Below the pieces are notes generated by a model. The model made no database searches. It saw only the letters and a program-made list of their open reading frames with translations, and was not told the origin of the DNA. Positions 52,591-58,966 of a DNA stretch of 58,966 nucleotides are shown piece after piece (position 1 is the first letter of the stretch; every line of letters starts with the position of its first letter). Made by a program: the position numbers and the translations under genes. Source of the DNA: Actinomycetota bacterium (GTDB taxonomy: Bacteria; Actinomycetota; Thermoleophilia; Gaiellales; Gaiellaceae); the NCBI GenBank assembly GCA_003162055.1, contig PMNA01000011.1, positions 1 through 58,966 on the forward strand, read 5' to 3'.

Positions 52591-53430
52591 TTACTTCCCG
52601 CCCTTTGCGAGCTTCGCGTTCTCTTGATCGAGCATCTGCTTCTCGGTCGTGGCGGCTTCGACAGCGACGGTCTTGCCGGCCAGCGTCGACAGGCCATCCG
52701 TGATCCCGGATGGGTTGCCCTTCTTGACCATGAGCAGCATTCCGACGTTGACGTAGTCGGCGAAGTCGACCGACTTGGCACGCTCCGCCGAATCGGTCAG
52801 AGCGCTGATGATCGCGTCGCACTTGTTTCCCTGAAGGGCGGGAATGATCACGTCGAAGCCGGTGGACTTGATGTCGGCCTTATCGCCCCAGAGCTTGGCG
52901 ATGGCGTCGGCGATGTCGATGTCCGCACCAGACGCCTTGCCGTTGACCAGCGTCTCCATCGGCGGGTAGGTCGTATCGCTGCAGAAGGTGACTGTGCCGC
53001 TGCCGTTGCCGGGGGCGCCGGTGCCGGTGGCCTTGGGCGGGTTCGGGAGCGCGAACTGGGTCAGGCCCCACTTGGCGAGGATCTTCTGCATTGTCCCGTT
53101 GGCGTAGAGAGTTGCGATCGCCTGCTTGAACTTCGGGCCGAGCGGGTCGCCCTTACGAGTGGCAATGCCTTCCGGGGCGGTCGCTATCTGGGTTCCGGAA
53201 ACCTCGAACTTGCCGGGGTTGTTCTTCATGTAGTAGAGGACAGGCGTCGCATCGGCGAAGTAGGCGTCGACCTTACCCGCCTGGAGCGCCAGGGCGGCGT
53301 TGCTGTCGGCGGGGTAGATCTGGATCTTGATCTGGTTGCTCTTCTTCGAGCCACAGCCGGTCGTGAGCCCAACTGCGAGCACGATGGCGATTATCGCCCC
53401 GAGCAGGGCGAAAGACGTGCGTTTGCGCAT
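52591..53430 (-). CDS. circularly permuted amino acid-binding lipoprotein (SBP family 3)
   Basis: Extracellular binding protein of the operon (279 aa). After a signal peptide and a lipobox-like TTGC (Cys26) it does not begin with the family's N-terminal strand. Residues 33-128 match the C-terminal half of family 3 proteins (IYPADSNAALALQAGKVDAY, GIATRKGDPL, ANGTMQKILAKWGLTQFALP). A Gly/Pro linker (129-146) follows, and residues 147-279 match the N-terminal half (TVTFCSDTTYPPMETLVNG, GADIDIADAIAKLWG, LTDSAERAKSVDFADYV, GKTVAVEAATTEKQMLDQEN). The chain stops where the normal order would continue into IKIQIYPAD. Ligand residues (Asp170, Arg218, Asp60 region) are all present, so it is probably functional. 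Confidence 0.88.
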   Translation of the reverse strand: MRKRTSFALLGAIIAIVLAVGLTTGCGSKKSNQIKIQIYPADSNAALALQAGKVDAYFADATPVLYYMKNNPGKFEVSGTQIATAPEGIATRKGDPLGPKFKQAIATLYANGTMQKILAKWGLTQFALPNPPKATGTGAPGNGSGTVTFCSDTTYPPMETLVNGKASGADIDIADAIAKLWGDKADIKSTGFDVIIPALQGNKCDAIISALTDSAERAKSVDFADYVNVGMLLMVKKGNPSGITDGLSTLAGKTVAVEAATTEKQMLDQENAKLAKGGK

Positions 53431-53678
53431 GGTTACTCCGATTCCTTTCTAGAGGACGTCGCTTGAGGATTGTCCGGCCGCAGGGGCGGAAGAGCGCTGT
53501 TCACGCCTGCAGTTGTTGCGATAAGCCACGACGCCCGGAGTCTCAACTTGGGGCATTCTCCTACGCCGGCGGGGGCGAAAGCAACTTGCTACCGCATTTC
53601 CGGGTCATGAGAGCGCTAATCTCGCCTGGCACGCTCGAGAAGAGGCGCCGACCACTCGCCTTACTGGTCGATGATTAA
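53431..53678. other. non-coding upstream region of the amino acid transporter
   Basis: The 71-codon plus-strand frame here (53463-53678) has composition and start unlike a gene, so I see no reliable CDS. The minus-strand promoter of the transporter operon should lie here, but no clear box was found. Confidence 0.35.
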
Positions 53679-53813
53679 GTCCTGAACATCCAGGGAGAAT
53701 CGCGCTTCGAGTCGATGCGGCCGGTGCAGGCGCTGTTCGAATACAGCATGGACGGCGTCATGCTGACCGCGCCGGACCGGGCGCTCGGCGAAGTCCCCAG
53801 CCCGATCTCGTGA
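53679..53813 (+). pseudogene. PAS-domain relic
   Basis: A 44-codon open frame reads GESRFESMRPVQALFEYSMD then GVMLTAPDRALGEVPSPIS and a stop. The middle part is the typical start of a PAS domain (ALFEHSxDGVLLTxPDG), but the rest of the domain and any kinase or cyclase partner are missing. A stop codon precedes the frame. It looks like the remnant of a deleted sensor gene. Confidence 0.4.
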
Positions 53814-53815
53814 CG

Positions 53816-54343
53816 TCAGAGGGCGTGCTTCACGCCGGCCAGAACGGGCGATTCATGCAGCGTGCCGTGACCGCATGCTTGCGTCGATACGGCGACGGTC
53901 AGCCAATCTGTCGCGCCTGGCGGGCGCAGGCGAAGCGCCTTCCCGCGCGGGCAGGACGTCTCGCTGCCGACGGGCACGTCGCCATAGCTGACTAGGACGC
54001 TTGCGCGACCGAGATGCTTTAGTTTCACGCGCGTGGGCGTCGAGTTGAGTATCGCCAGGCCGCCATGCACGACGTGAGTGGGAAGCAGCGCATGCGCGCC
54101 CTTGATCCGGAGCGCCGGATAACCCTTGAGCGAGCACGCCGCGCCGGTGTTCTCGAGCTTGACGCTGAAGAGAATCGTCCCGGCCGCGCCTTGCGAGTCG
54201 AGTAGTTTCCCCTTCAGTTGAGAGGCGGCGCAGGTGGGCGCGGCCGCCTCTGAGCCGAGCGCCGTCGGAGCAGCAAGCACGGCAACGGTAAGTGCCAGGA
54301 GGCCTGCGCCGAGGAGCGTGAAGTGGGAGGCAGATCGCATCAT
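53816..54343 (-). CDS. secreted DUF4232 protein
   Basis: A 175-aa exported protein. The frame extends upstream, but ATG 54343 starts a normal signal peptide (MMRSASHFTLLGAGLLALTV ... PTALGSEA) and is preceded by GAAAGGGATC. The DUF4232 domain has CAASQLKGKLLDSQGAAGTI, CSLKGYPALRIKGAHALLP, and two more Cys in TSCPRGKALRL and TQACGHGTL, suggesting two disulfides. Unlike the paralogue at 19474 it has no lipobox and may be released. Function unknown. Confidence 0.78.
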   Translation of the reverse strand: MMRSASHFTLLGAGLLALTVAVLAAPTALGSEAAAPTCAASQLKGKLLDSQGAAGTILFSVKLENTGAACSLKGYPALRIKGAHALLPTHVVHGGLAILNSTPTRVKLKHLGRASVLVSYGDVPVGSETSCPRGKALRLRPPGATDWLTVAVSTQACGHGTLHESPVLAGVKHAL

Positions 54344-54559
54344 TGATCCCTTTCCCCTCTCTATTTCGCAACCCGCCGAAGCGAGCCGGATGGTGTCCGA
54401 TAAGTCGATTCTGACAGCGAGAGTATCCGCGCGCCGAACTCGATTTCCTACCACTGGCCTGCCTCGCTCTCCCGTCCTTCGATCTGGCGGCTCACGCGAG
54501 CGCACCGGTTTGCCGATGAGATACTCATTCTCCGCCGTACGACGAGAGCGAGGCATAGC

Positions 54560-54919
54560 GTGAACCTCGATCGGAAGTCGATTATCCAGAACACCATCGC
54601 CCGCGATGCCGAGGCCGAGCAGGAGCTGCTCGTGGTGCTGCGCGAGCTGATCGCGCTCTCAGTTGAGCGTCCGGGCGGTGTGGCGATCGACGAGCTCGCC
54701 CGTCGTTTACACAAAGATCAAGACAGGCGAAGCGTGAGAGAGTTACTCGAGCGAGGTCGTCTGGCGCTGGAGGATGACGTTGGGAGCGTCGAGCGCTTCG
54801 CCGTAGTCGAACGCGTATACGACGACCCCTTCGCCTACTGGCGCGCCCGTTACGTCCCGACCTCGTTCGGGCGCATCTACCTGCAGGGAATCGGCGCCGA
54901 GCGGGACAGCGACAGCTAG
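54560..54919 (+). CDS. hypothetical protein, 119 aa
   Basis: Not recognised. It is soluble and helix-rich: residues 1-60 (NTIARDAEAEQELLVVLREL, then GGVAIDELARRLHKDQDRRS) may form a small winged-helix-like unit. The second half has mixed character (RFAVVERVYDDPFAYWRARY). GTG start with GAGG upstream. Convergent with the STAS gene, overlapping it by four bases. I cannot assign a function. Confidence 0.55.
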   Translation: MNLDRKSIIQNTIARDAEAEQELLVVLRELIALSVERPGGVAIDELARRLHKDQDRRSVRELLERGRLALEDDVGSVERFAVVERVYDDPFAYWRARYVPTSFGRIYLQGIGAERDSDS

Positions 54920-55272
54920 GCGTCGCTGGCGCGCAGGCGCTGCAAGACCTCGGCTGTTGTCGACGCCATCGGAATAACGCGGTCGAGGCTGGTGATCTCG
55001 AAGGCGCGAACCACATCGGCGCTCGAAGCGACCACGCCGAGCGCGCCGCCGTTCTCGCGCAGGCGCCTGGAGGCGCGGGCGAGCGCTCCCAAGGCGATCG
55101 AGTCGATCAGATCAACCTTGCCGAGGTCGACCACGACCACCTCGCCGGTCTCGCCCATGGCTTCGTCGAGGGCGTCCTGAAGCCCACCCACCGAGTGCAG
55201 GTCCAGCTCCCCGCTGACGGAAACGAGCAGCTCCTTCTCGGCCAGGCGGTCAGTCCGAACAAGCGGTTCCAT
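54916..55272 (-). CDS. STAS-domain protein, anti-sigma-factor-antagonist-like
   Basis: A 118-aa single STAS domain: LLVSVSGELDLHSVGGLQDA, EVVVVDLGKVDLIDSIALGA and LGVVASSADVVRAFEITSLD. The phosphorylatable Ser of SpoIIAA/RsbV proteins corresponds to the Ser in DLIDSIALG, so partner-switching control is possible. No anti-sigma kinase gene is adjacent. ATG 55272 is used; a GTG at 55281 is three codons upstream. It diverges from thrS. Confidence 0.85.
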   Translation of the reverse strand: MEPLVRTDRLAEKELLVSVSGELDLHSVGGLQDALDEAMGETGEVVVVDLGKVDLIDSIALGALARASRRLRENGGALGVVASSADVVRAFEITSLDRVIPMASTTAEVLQRLRASDA

Positions 55273-55340
55273 GATCGACACAACTGTTCGTTACCCACCT
55301 CGGTCGCTTTCTATCCCCAGGGAGTCGCTGCTCGGGTGGG

Positions 55341-55346
55341 TATCCT
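55341..55346 (+). promoter_or_regulatory. -10 box TATCCT, probable leaderless promoter of thrS
   Basis: TATCCT lies eight bases before the ATG at 55355, which is where the TGS domain begins. No T-box or Shine-Dalgarno was found. Confidence 0.42.
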
Positions 55347-55354
55347 TCTCGCTC

Positions 55355-57259
55355 ATGCAGGTTCGGCTTCCGGACAAGTCACTGCTCGAGCTGCCCGACG
55401 GGGCAAGCGGGCTGGTCGCTGCGCGCTCGATCGGGCCCAGGCTCGCCGAGCAGGCGGTCGGCGTGCGCGTGGACGGCGACCTGCGCGACCTGCGCCTTCC
55501 CCTGGCCGATGGGCAGCAGATCGAGATCCTGACGACGAAGAACGGTGACGACGCCGACGCGCTCACCGTGCTCAGACATTCGGCCGCTCACCTCCTGGCC
55601 GAGGCCGTGCGCCGGCTGTATCCGGGCGTCAAGGTGGCGATCGGGCCCGCGATCGCGAACGGCTTCTACTACGACTTCGACTTCCCCGAGCCGATCGCCG
55701 AGGAGGATCTGGCGCCGATCGAGGCAGAGATCGGGCGCGAGCTGTCCGAAGGCAGGAGCTGGGAGCGAAGCGAGGTCTCGCGGGAGGAGGCGCGGCAGCG
55801 CTTCGTAAACGAGGACGAGCCGTACAAGGTCGAGCTCGTGGACGAGGCCGAGGGGACGATTTCCCTCTACACGCAGGGTGAATTCACCGATCTCTGCCGC
55901 GGCCCGCATCTGATCGACTCGAAACCGATAAAGGCGCTCAAGTTGACCGGGCTTGCCGGCGCCTACTGGCGCGGTGACTCGGCCAACAAGCAGCTGACTC
56001 GAATCTACGGTACTGCGTTCTTCTCGCAGAAAGACTTGGACGCGCATCTGGAGCGCCTCGAGGAGGCAAAGCGGCGCGACCACCGCCGGCTCGGCATCCA
56101 GCTCGATCTCTTCCACTTCGACGAGCACTCACCCGGCTCGGCCTTCTGGCACCCCAAAGGGATGACGATCTTCAACCAGCTCGAAGCGCTGCGCCTGCGC
56201 GAGAACGCCCGCCGCGGCTACTCCGAGGTCAAGACGCCGCTGATCTACGACAAGGCGCTCTGGGTCACCTCGGGCCATTGGGAGAAGTTCCGCGAGAACA
56301 TGTTCCTGATCCCGATCAGCGAGGAGCATATCTACGGCATCAAGCCGATGAACTGCCCCGGGCACATGCTGCTCTTCGGCAGCAAGCTGCGCAGCTACCG
56401 CGACCTGCCGCTGCGTTACGCCGAGGGAGCGCCGCTCCATCGCAACGAGCTCGCGGGCGCCCTGCACGGGCTCACGCGTGTGCGCTACGTCACCCAAGAC
56501 GACGCCCACATCTTCTGCAGCAAGGAGCAGATCGCGGCCGAGCTGGACGGCTGCTTCGAATACCTCCGCTATATCTACGGCCTGTTCGGGATCGAGCCGC
56601 GCGCCGAGCTTTCAACGCGACCGGAGAACAAGCTCGGCTCGGACGACGAATGGGATTTCACCGAGGGCGAATTGCGCGCGGCGCTCGATCGTCACTCCAT
56701 CTCCTATGCGCTCAGCGCGGGCGAAGGATCGTTCTACGGGCCCAAGATCGACCTGCACATCACCGATGTGCTCGGTCGCTCCTGGCAGATGGGAACAATT
56801 CAGCTCGATGCCCAGATGCCGGCCCGCTTCGGTCTCACCTACGTCGGCGCCGACAACAGCGAGCACCCCGTCTTCGTCATCCACCGTGCGCTGCTCGGCT
56901 CCTTCGAGCGCTTCATCGGCATTCTGCTCGAGCACACCGGTGGCGACCTTCCCCTTTGGCTGGCGCCGGTGCAGGTGCGCGTGCTGCCGGTGGGGGAGGG
57001 GCATGTCGAGGCGGCCCGCTCGATCGTCGACGGGCTGCGCGACGCCGGCTTCCGCGTCGAGCTCGACGACCGTAGCGAGTCGGTGGGGAAGCGGATTCGC
57101 GACGCCGAGCTCGAGAAAGTGCCGCGGTTGATCGTCTACGGCGACAAGGAATCGCCCGAAGACCTGGCCGTGCGCGAGCACGGCGGCGCCCAGTCGCACA
57201 AGAGCCTGCACGAGCTCGTGATCGAGCTGACACCGCTGGTCTCGCCACCCGGTTTTTAG
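55355..57259 (+). CDS. thrS: threonyl-tRNA synthetase
   Basis: Class II synthetase (634 aa). The frame is open to 55271, but the TGS domain starts at ATG 55355 (MQVRLPDKSLLELPDG). The editing domain has the HxxxH in RHSAAHLLAEAV and later CRGPHL. The catalytic core has MNCPGHMLLF (zinc Cys), RYAEGAPLHRNELAGALHGL (motif 2), QDDAHIFC (zinc His) and YVGADNSEHPVFVIHRALLG (motif 3 region). The C-terminal anticodon domain is complete (SVGKRIRDAELEKVPRLIVY). Followed by the infC operon leader. Confidence 0.97.
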   Translation: MQVRLPDKSLLELPDGASGLVAARSIGPRLAEQAVGVRVDGDLRDLRLPLADGQQIEILTTKNGDDADALTVLRHSAAHLLAEAVRRLYPGVKVAIGPAIANGFYYDFDFPEPIAEEDLAPIEAEIGRELSEGRSWERSEVSREEARQRFVNEDEPYKVELVDEAEGTISLYTQGEFTDLCRGPHLIDSKPIKALKLTGLAGAYWRGDSANKQLTRIYGTAFFSQKDLDAHLERLEEAKRRDHRRLGIQLDLFHFDEHSPGSAFWHPKGMTIFNQLEALRLRENARRGYSEVKTPLIYDKALWVTSGHWEKFRENMFLIPISEEHIYGIKPMNCPGHMLLFGSKLRSYRDLPLRYAEGAPLHRNELAGALHGLTRVRYVTQDDAHIFCSKEQIAAELDGCFEYLRYIYGLFGIEPRAELSTRPENKLGSDDEWDFTEGELRAALDRHSISYALSAGEGSFYGPKIDLHITDVLGRSWQMGTIQLDAQMPARFGLTYVGADNSEHPVFVIHRALLGSFERFIGILLEHTGGDLPLWLAPVQVRVLPVGEGHVEAARSIVDGLRDAGFRVELDDRSESVGKRIRDAELEKVPRLIVYGDKESPEDLAVREHGGAQSHKSLHELVIELTPLVSPPGF

Positions 57260-57300
57260 GTCGCACGCGGCCCGTGCACACGCAAACGCAGCGGATCGGC

Positions 57301-57306
57301 TACATT
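57301..57306 (+). promoter_or_regulatory. -10 box TACATT, possible promoter of the infC-rpmI-rplT leader
   Basis: TACATT lies 41 bases after the thrS stop. A start near 57313 would give a leader of about 150 bases before infC. Confidence 0.35.
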
Positions 57307-57398
57307 AATGGCCTGCAAGTAGGGGCTCATCCGTTCCCTCACCTCCGCGGCCACGAGTCGACGGGGGTTCAACCAAGGTGTTTGGTGAAAGAACGGAG

Positions 57399-57420
57399 CC
57401 GCTGCCTGCAGCGGTTTTTT
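57399..57420 (+). terminator. attenuator-type terminator in the infC leader
   Basis: CCGCTG, loop CCTG, CAGCGG, TTTTTT, 40 bases upstream of the infC start. Just before it, CCGTTC (57331-57336) can pair with GAACGG (57391-57396), forming an anchored leader structure. Position and form fit control by premature termination, as known for infC-rpmI-rplT (L20 leader) in Bacillus. An L20-binding motif itself was not identified. Confidence 0.7.
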
Positions 57421-57446
57421 GTTCTGAAAGAGGAGGAAGCCCTAGC

Positions 57447-57464
57447 TTGATGAGCGCCAGTTGA
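57447..57464 (+). other. mini-cistron overlapping the infC start
   Basis: TTG ATG AGC GCC AGT TGA, preceded by AGGAGG at 57431-57436 (10 or 13 bases before the two possible starts). Its TGA (57462-57464) overlaps the TTG start of infC (57461-57463). The strong ribosome binding site serves this tiny frame, not infC directly. Confidence 0.4.
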
Positions 57465-58150
57465 GACCTCGGCGACGGTATGAGCCCGCTCGCCCGTCTA
57501 TTCCGCATGCTCGGATCAACGACGGTATCCGCGCTGCGCGCGTCCGTCTGATCGACACGGACGGCTCCCAAATCGGAATCAAGACCACCGATGAGGCGCG
57601 CGAATACGCCTATGCCAAGAATCTCGACCTGGTTGAGATCGCCGCGAGCGCCGACCCACCCGTTTGCCGGGTGATGGATTACGGCAAGTACCGCTACGCG
57701 GAAGAGCAGAAGGCGAAGGTGGCTCGCAAGCACCAGCAGCAGATTCACATCAAGGAGATCAAACTGCGGCCGAAGATCGGCGTGCACGACTATGAGACCA
57801 AGAAGGGGCACGTCGTTCGCTTCCTCAACCAGAAGGCGAAGGTCAAGGTCACGATCATGTTCCGCGGGCGCGAGACCACGCACCCTGAGCGCGGACGCGA
57901 CCTTCTCATGCGGCTCGCAGAGGATGTGCAGGAGATCGGGATGATCGAGTCCCAGCCGCTGCTGGAAGGAAGGAACATGACGATGGTTTTGGGCCCGACG
58001 AAGAACGCGGGCGAAAAAGCGAAGACGGAGCCCGAACAAGCAAACGAAAAAGTGAAGACGGAGCCCGAGGAAGAAAAGAGTAAGAGCCCGACAGTTAGCA
58101 AGGAAGTAGTAGCCGAGGAAGCGGTGGCCGAGGAGGCCGATGGCGCCTGA
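57461..58150 (+). CDS. infC: translation initiation factor IF-3
   Basis: Binds the 30S subunit and checks start-codon pairing. The N-domain begins HARINDGIRAARVRLIDTDG, followed by the linker (MDYGKYRYAEEQKAKVARKH) and C-domain (EIKLRPKIGVHDYETKKGHV, VTIMFRGRETTHPERGRDLL). Compared with ~180-residue family members it has a ~50-residue acidic, Lys-rich tail with two KTEPE repeats. TTG 57461 is the only common start codon in frame after the stop at 57443, and the nearest Shine-Dalgarno is 24 bases upstream. Rare codons such as ATT are used as infC starts elsewhere. First gene of the infC-rpmI-rplT operon. Confidence 0.93.
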   Translation: MRPRRRYEPARPSIPHARINDGIRAARVRLIDTDGSQIGIKTTDEAREYAYAKNLDLVEIAASADPPVCRVMDYGKYRYAEEQKAKVARKHQQQIHIKEIKLRPKIGVHDYETKKGHVVRFLNQKAKVKVTIMFRGRETTHPERGRDLLMRLAEDVQEIGMIESQPLLEGRNMTMVLGPTKNAGEKAKTEPEQANEKVKTEPEEEKSKSPTVSKEVVAEEAVAEEADGA

Positions 58151-58179
58151 GGCGCGGGCGCGAAGCAGCGAGGAGAAAG

Positions 58180-58374
58180 ATGCCGAAACAGAAAACACAC
58201 AGCGGTGCGAAGAAGACGTTCAAAGTCAGCGCGGGCGGCAAGGTCGTGCGCCGTCGCGCGATGCGCAGCCACATCCTCGGCAAGAAGACTCAGAAGCGTA
58301 AGCGCGGCTTTCGCAAGCCAGAGGTGCTGGGCGATTCGCAGGCGGCCGTCGTCAAGAAGATGCTGGGAAGGTGA
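58180..58374 (+). CDS. rpmI: 50S ribosomal protein L35
   Basis: A 64-aa basic ribosomal protein of normal length. It starts MPKQKTHSGAKKTFKVSAGG and has the SHILGKKTQKRKRGFRKPE segment. AGGAG precedes the ATG. It lies 29 bases after infC and 11 bases before rplT. Confidence 0.96.
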   Translation: MPKQKTHSGAKKTFKVSAGGKVVRRRAMRSHILGKKTQKRKRGFRKPEVLGDSQAAVVKKMLGR

Positions 58375-58385
58375 GGTAGAGCCCA

Positions 58386-58745
58386 ATGCCACGTGTTAAA
58401 CGCTCTGTCAACGCGCGCAAGAAGCGGCGCAAGGTCCTCGCTCAGGCGAAGGGCTACTTCGGCATCAAGAAGTCGAGCTACAAGTACGCCAAGGAGCAGG
58501 TAGACCACTCGCTCGTCTACGCCTACCGCGACCGCCGTAACCGCAAGCGCAGCTTCCGCCAGCTTTGGATCATCAGGATCAACGCGGCGGCGCGCCAAGA
58601 GGGTCTCTCCTACAACCAGTTCATCGCCGGCTGCAAGAAGGCCAACATCGAGCTCGATCGCAAGGTGCTCGCAGATCTGGCGGTCAGGGAGCCGGCGGCC
58701 TTCAAGGCCATCGCCGAGCAGGCGAAGTCCGCGCTGGCGAGCTGA
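58386..58745 (+). CDS. rplT: 50S ribosomal protein L20
   Basis: A 119-aa assembly protein of the large subunit. It starts [20 protein letters not shown] and contains [59 protein letters not shown] and [20 protein letters not shown]. All family regions are present. In Bacillus L20 represses its own operon through the leader; the terminator upstream of infC fits such control. Confidence 0.97.
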   Translation: MPRVKRSVNARKKRRKVLAQAKGYFGIKKSSYKYAKEQVDHSLVYAYRDRRNRKRSFRQLWIIRINAAARQEGLSYNQFIAGCKKANIELDRKVLADLAVREPAAFKAIAEQAKSALAS

Positions 58746-58966
58746 GCGCGAGCGACCGTCAAGCTGAGGTATTTCTGGGGCAGGCGGCGGCTTGCCGCTC
58801 TAGCGATCCTGCCTCACTGTACGGCGGTCTGTGCGAGCGGCTGGCGAGCGAGCCGCTGGTTCGCGAGCTAGCGCCGGACTACGAGTGGAATCTCCCGCTG
58901 AAGCTGTTCGCGGCGCTCCACTACCTCGCGCTGGACGGGCGGGCGCCCGGGCTCGCGCGCGCCTAC
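58742..58966 (+). CDS. DUF2332 protein (3' end outside window)
   Basis: The frame reads [60 protein letters not shown] and runs off the end of the window. This is the N-terminal part of DUF2332, an actinobacterial and proteobacterial family of unknown function. No ATG, GTG or TTG is in frame near the family's start. The CTG at 58742, overlapping the rplT stop (CTGA), is the nearest candidate, so the start is uncertain. Confidence 0.7.
   Translation, partial: MSASDRQAEVFLGQAAACRSSDPASLYGGLCERLASEPLVRELAPDYEWNLPLKLFAALHYLALDGRAPGLARAY

Noticed and set aside
53463-53678. 71-codon plus-strand frame upstream of the amino acid transporter
   Set aside because: No homology, no ribosome binding site, and composition unlike neighbouring genes.

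Overview
The window is high-GC bacterial chromosome from an actinobacterium. Thermoleophilia (Gaiellales or Solirubrobacterales relatives) is my best guess. That placement rests on the gene families present (DUF1844, DUF2332, DUF4232, DUF3618 with an actinobacterial-type holin, Eis-like GNAT, K+-independent H+-pyrophosphatase), on frequent GTG/TTG starts, and on many starts that lack a Shine-Dalgarno but have a TANNNT box 7-8 bases upstream. It is inference, not a database result. No insertion sequence, prophage or CRISPR array was seen.

Left part (1-20 kb). The end of uvrA is followed by a secreted hypothetical, panB-panC (reverse), an FmdB zinc ribbon with a type-4 uracil-DNA glycosylase, the t6A set tsaE-tsaB-rimI-tsaD and a secreted subtilase. 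Next come rex, a GT4 glycosyltransferase, a GCS2-type carboxylate-amine ligase with DUF1844, and hppA closed by a clear terminator. From 18.2 to 20.7 kb lies a looser zone of secreted or small membrane proteins. Between them are copies of a ~25-base dispersed repeat, with a further copy at 2753.

Middle (21-37 kb). 20997-29051 is a potassium-homeostasis island: TrkH with an Asn in its first filter loop, a double-RCK TrkA, a 54-aa membrane protein, an APC permease fused to a universal-stress domain, two tandem RCK proteins, and a CPA1 antiporter with an RCK_C tail. A VanZ-like gene then diverges from a cobalamin-riboswitch operon that encodes two exported DUF4430 proteins and the T, A (double ATPase) and S parts of an ECF transporter. 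It looks like a vitamin B12 capture and uptake unit. pcrA, an Eis-like acetyltransferase and tRNA-Val(GAC) follow. Three strong inverted repeats lie directly behind the tRNA.

Right part (38-59 kb). This holds a LigB dioxygenase, holin/DUF3618 genes, a 35-aa basic protein, a DnaQ-fold exonuclease, a seven-blade WD40 protein, a sedolisin, an ABC-F ATPase, a secreted TolB-like propeller and a secreted D-glucuronyl C5-epimerase-like protein. A promoter-terminator pair at 50080-50275 encloses no good ORF and looks like a small RNA gene. Beyond it are a SatP-like acetate transporter and a polar amino acid ABC transporter whose binding protein is circularly permuted. A PAS relic, DUF4232 and STAS genes lead to thrS and infC-rpmI-rplT. 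The infC leader carries an attenuator-like terminator and a tiny cistron overlapping the TTG start. The window ends inside a DUF2332 gene.

The most unusual items are the permuted binding protein, the riboswitch/DUF4430/ECF operon, the candidate small RNA, the infC start region and the altered TrkH filter.
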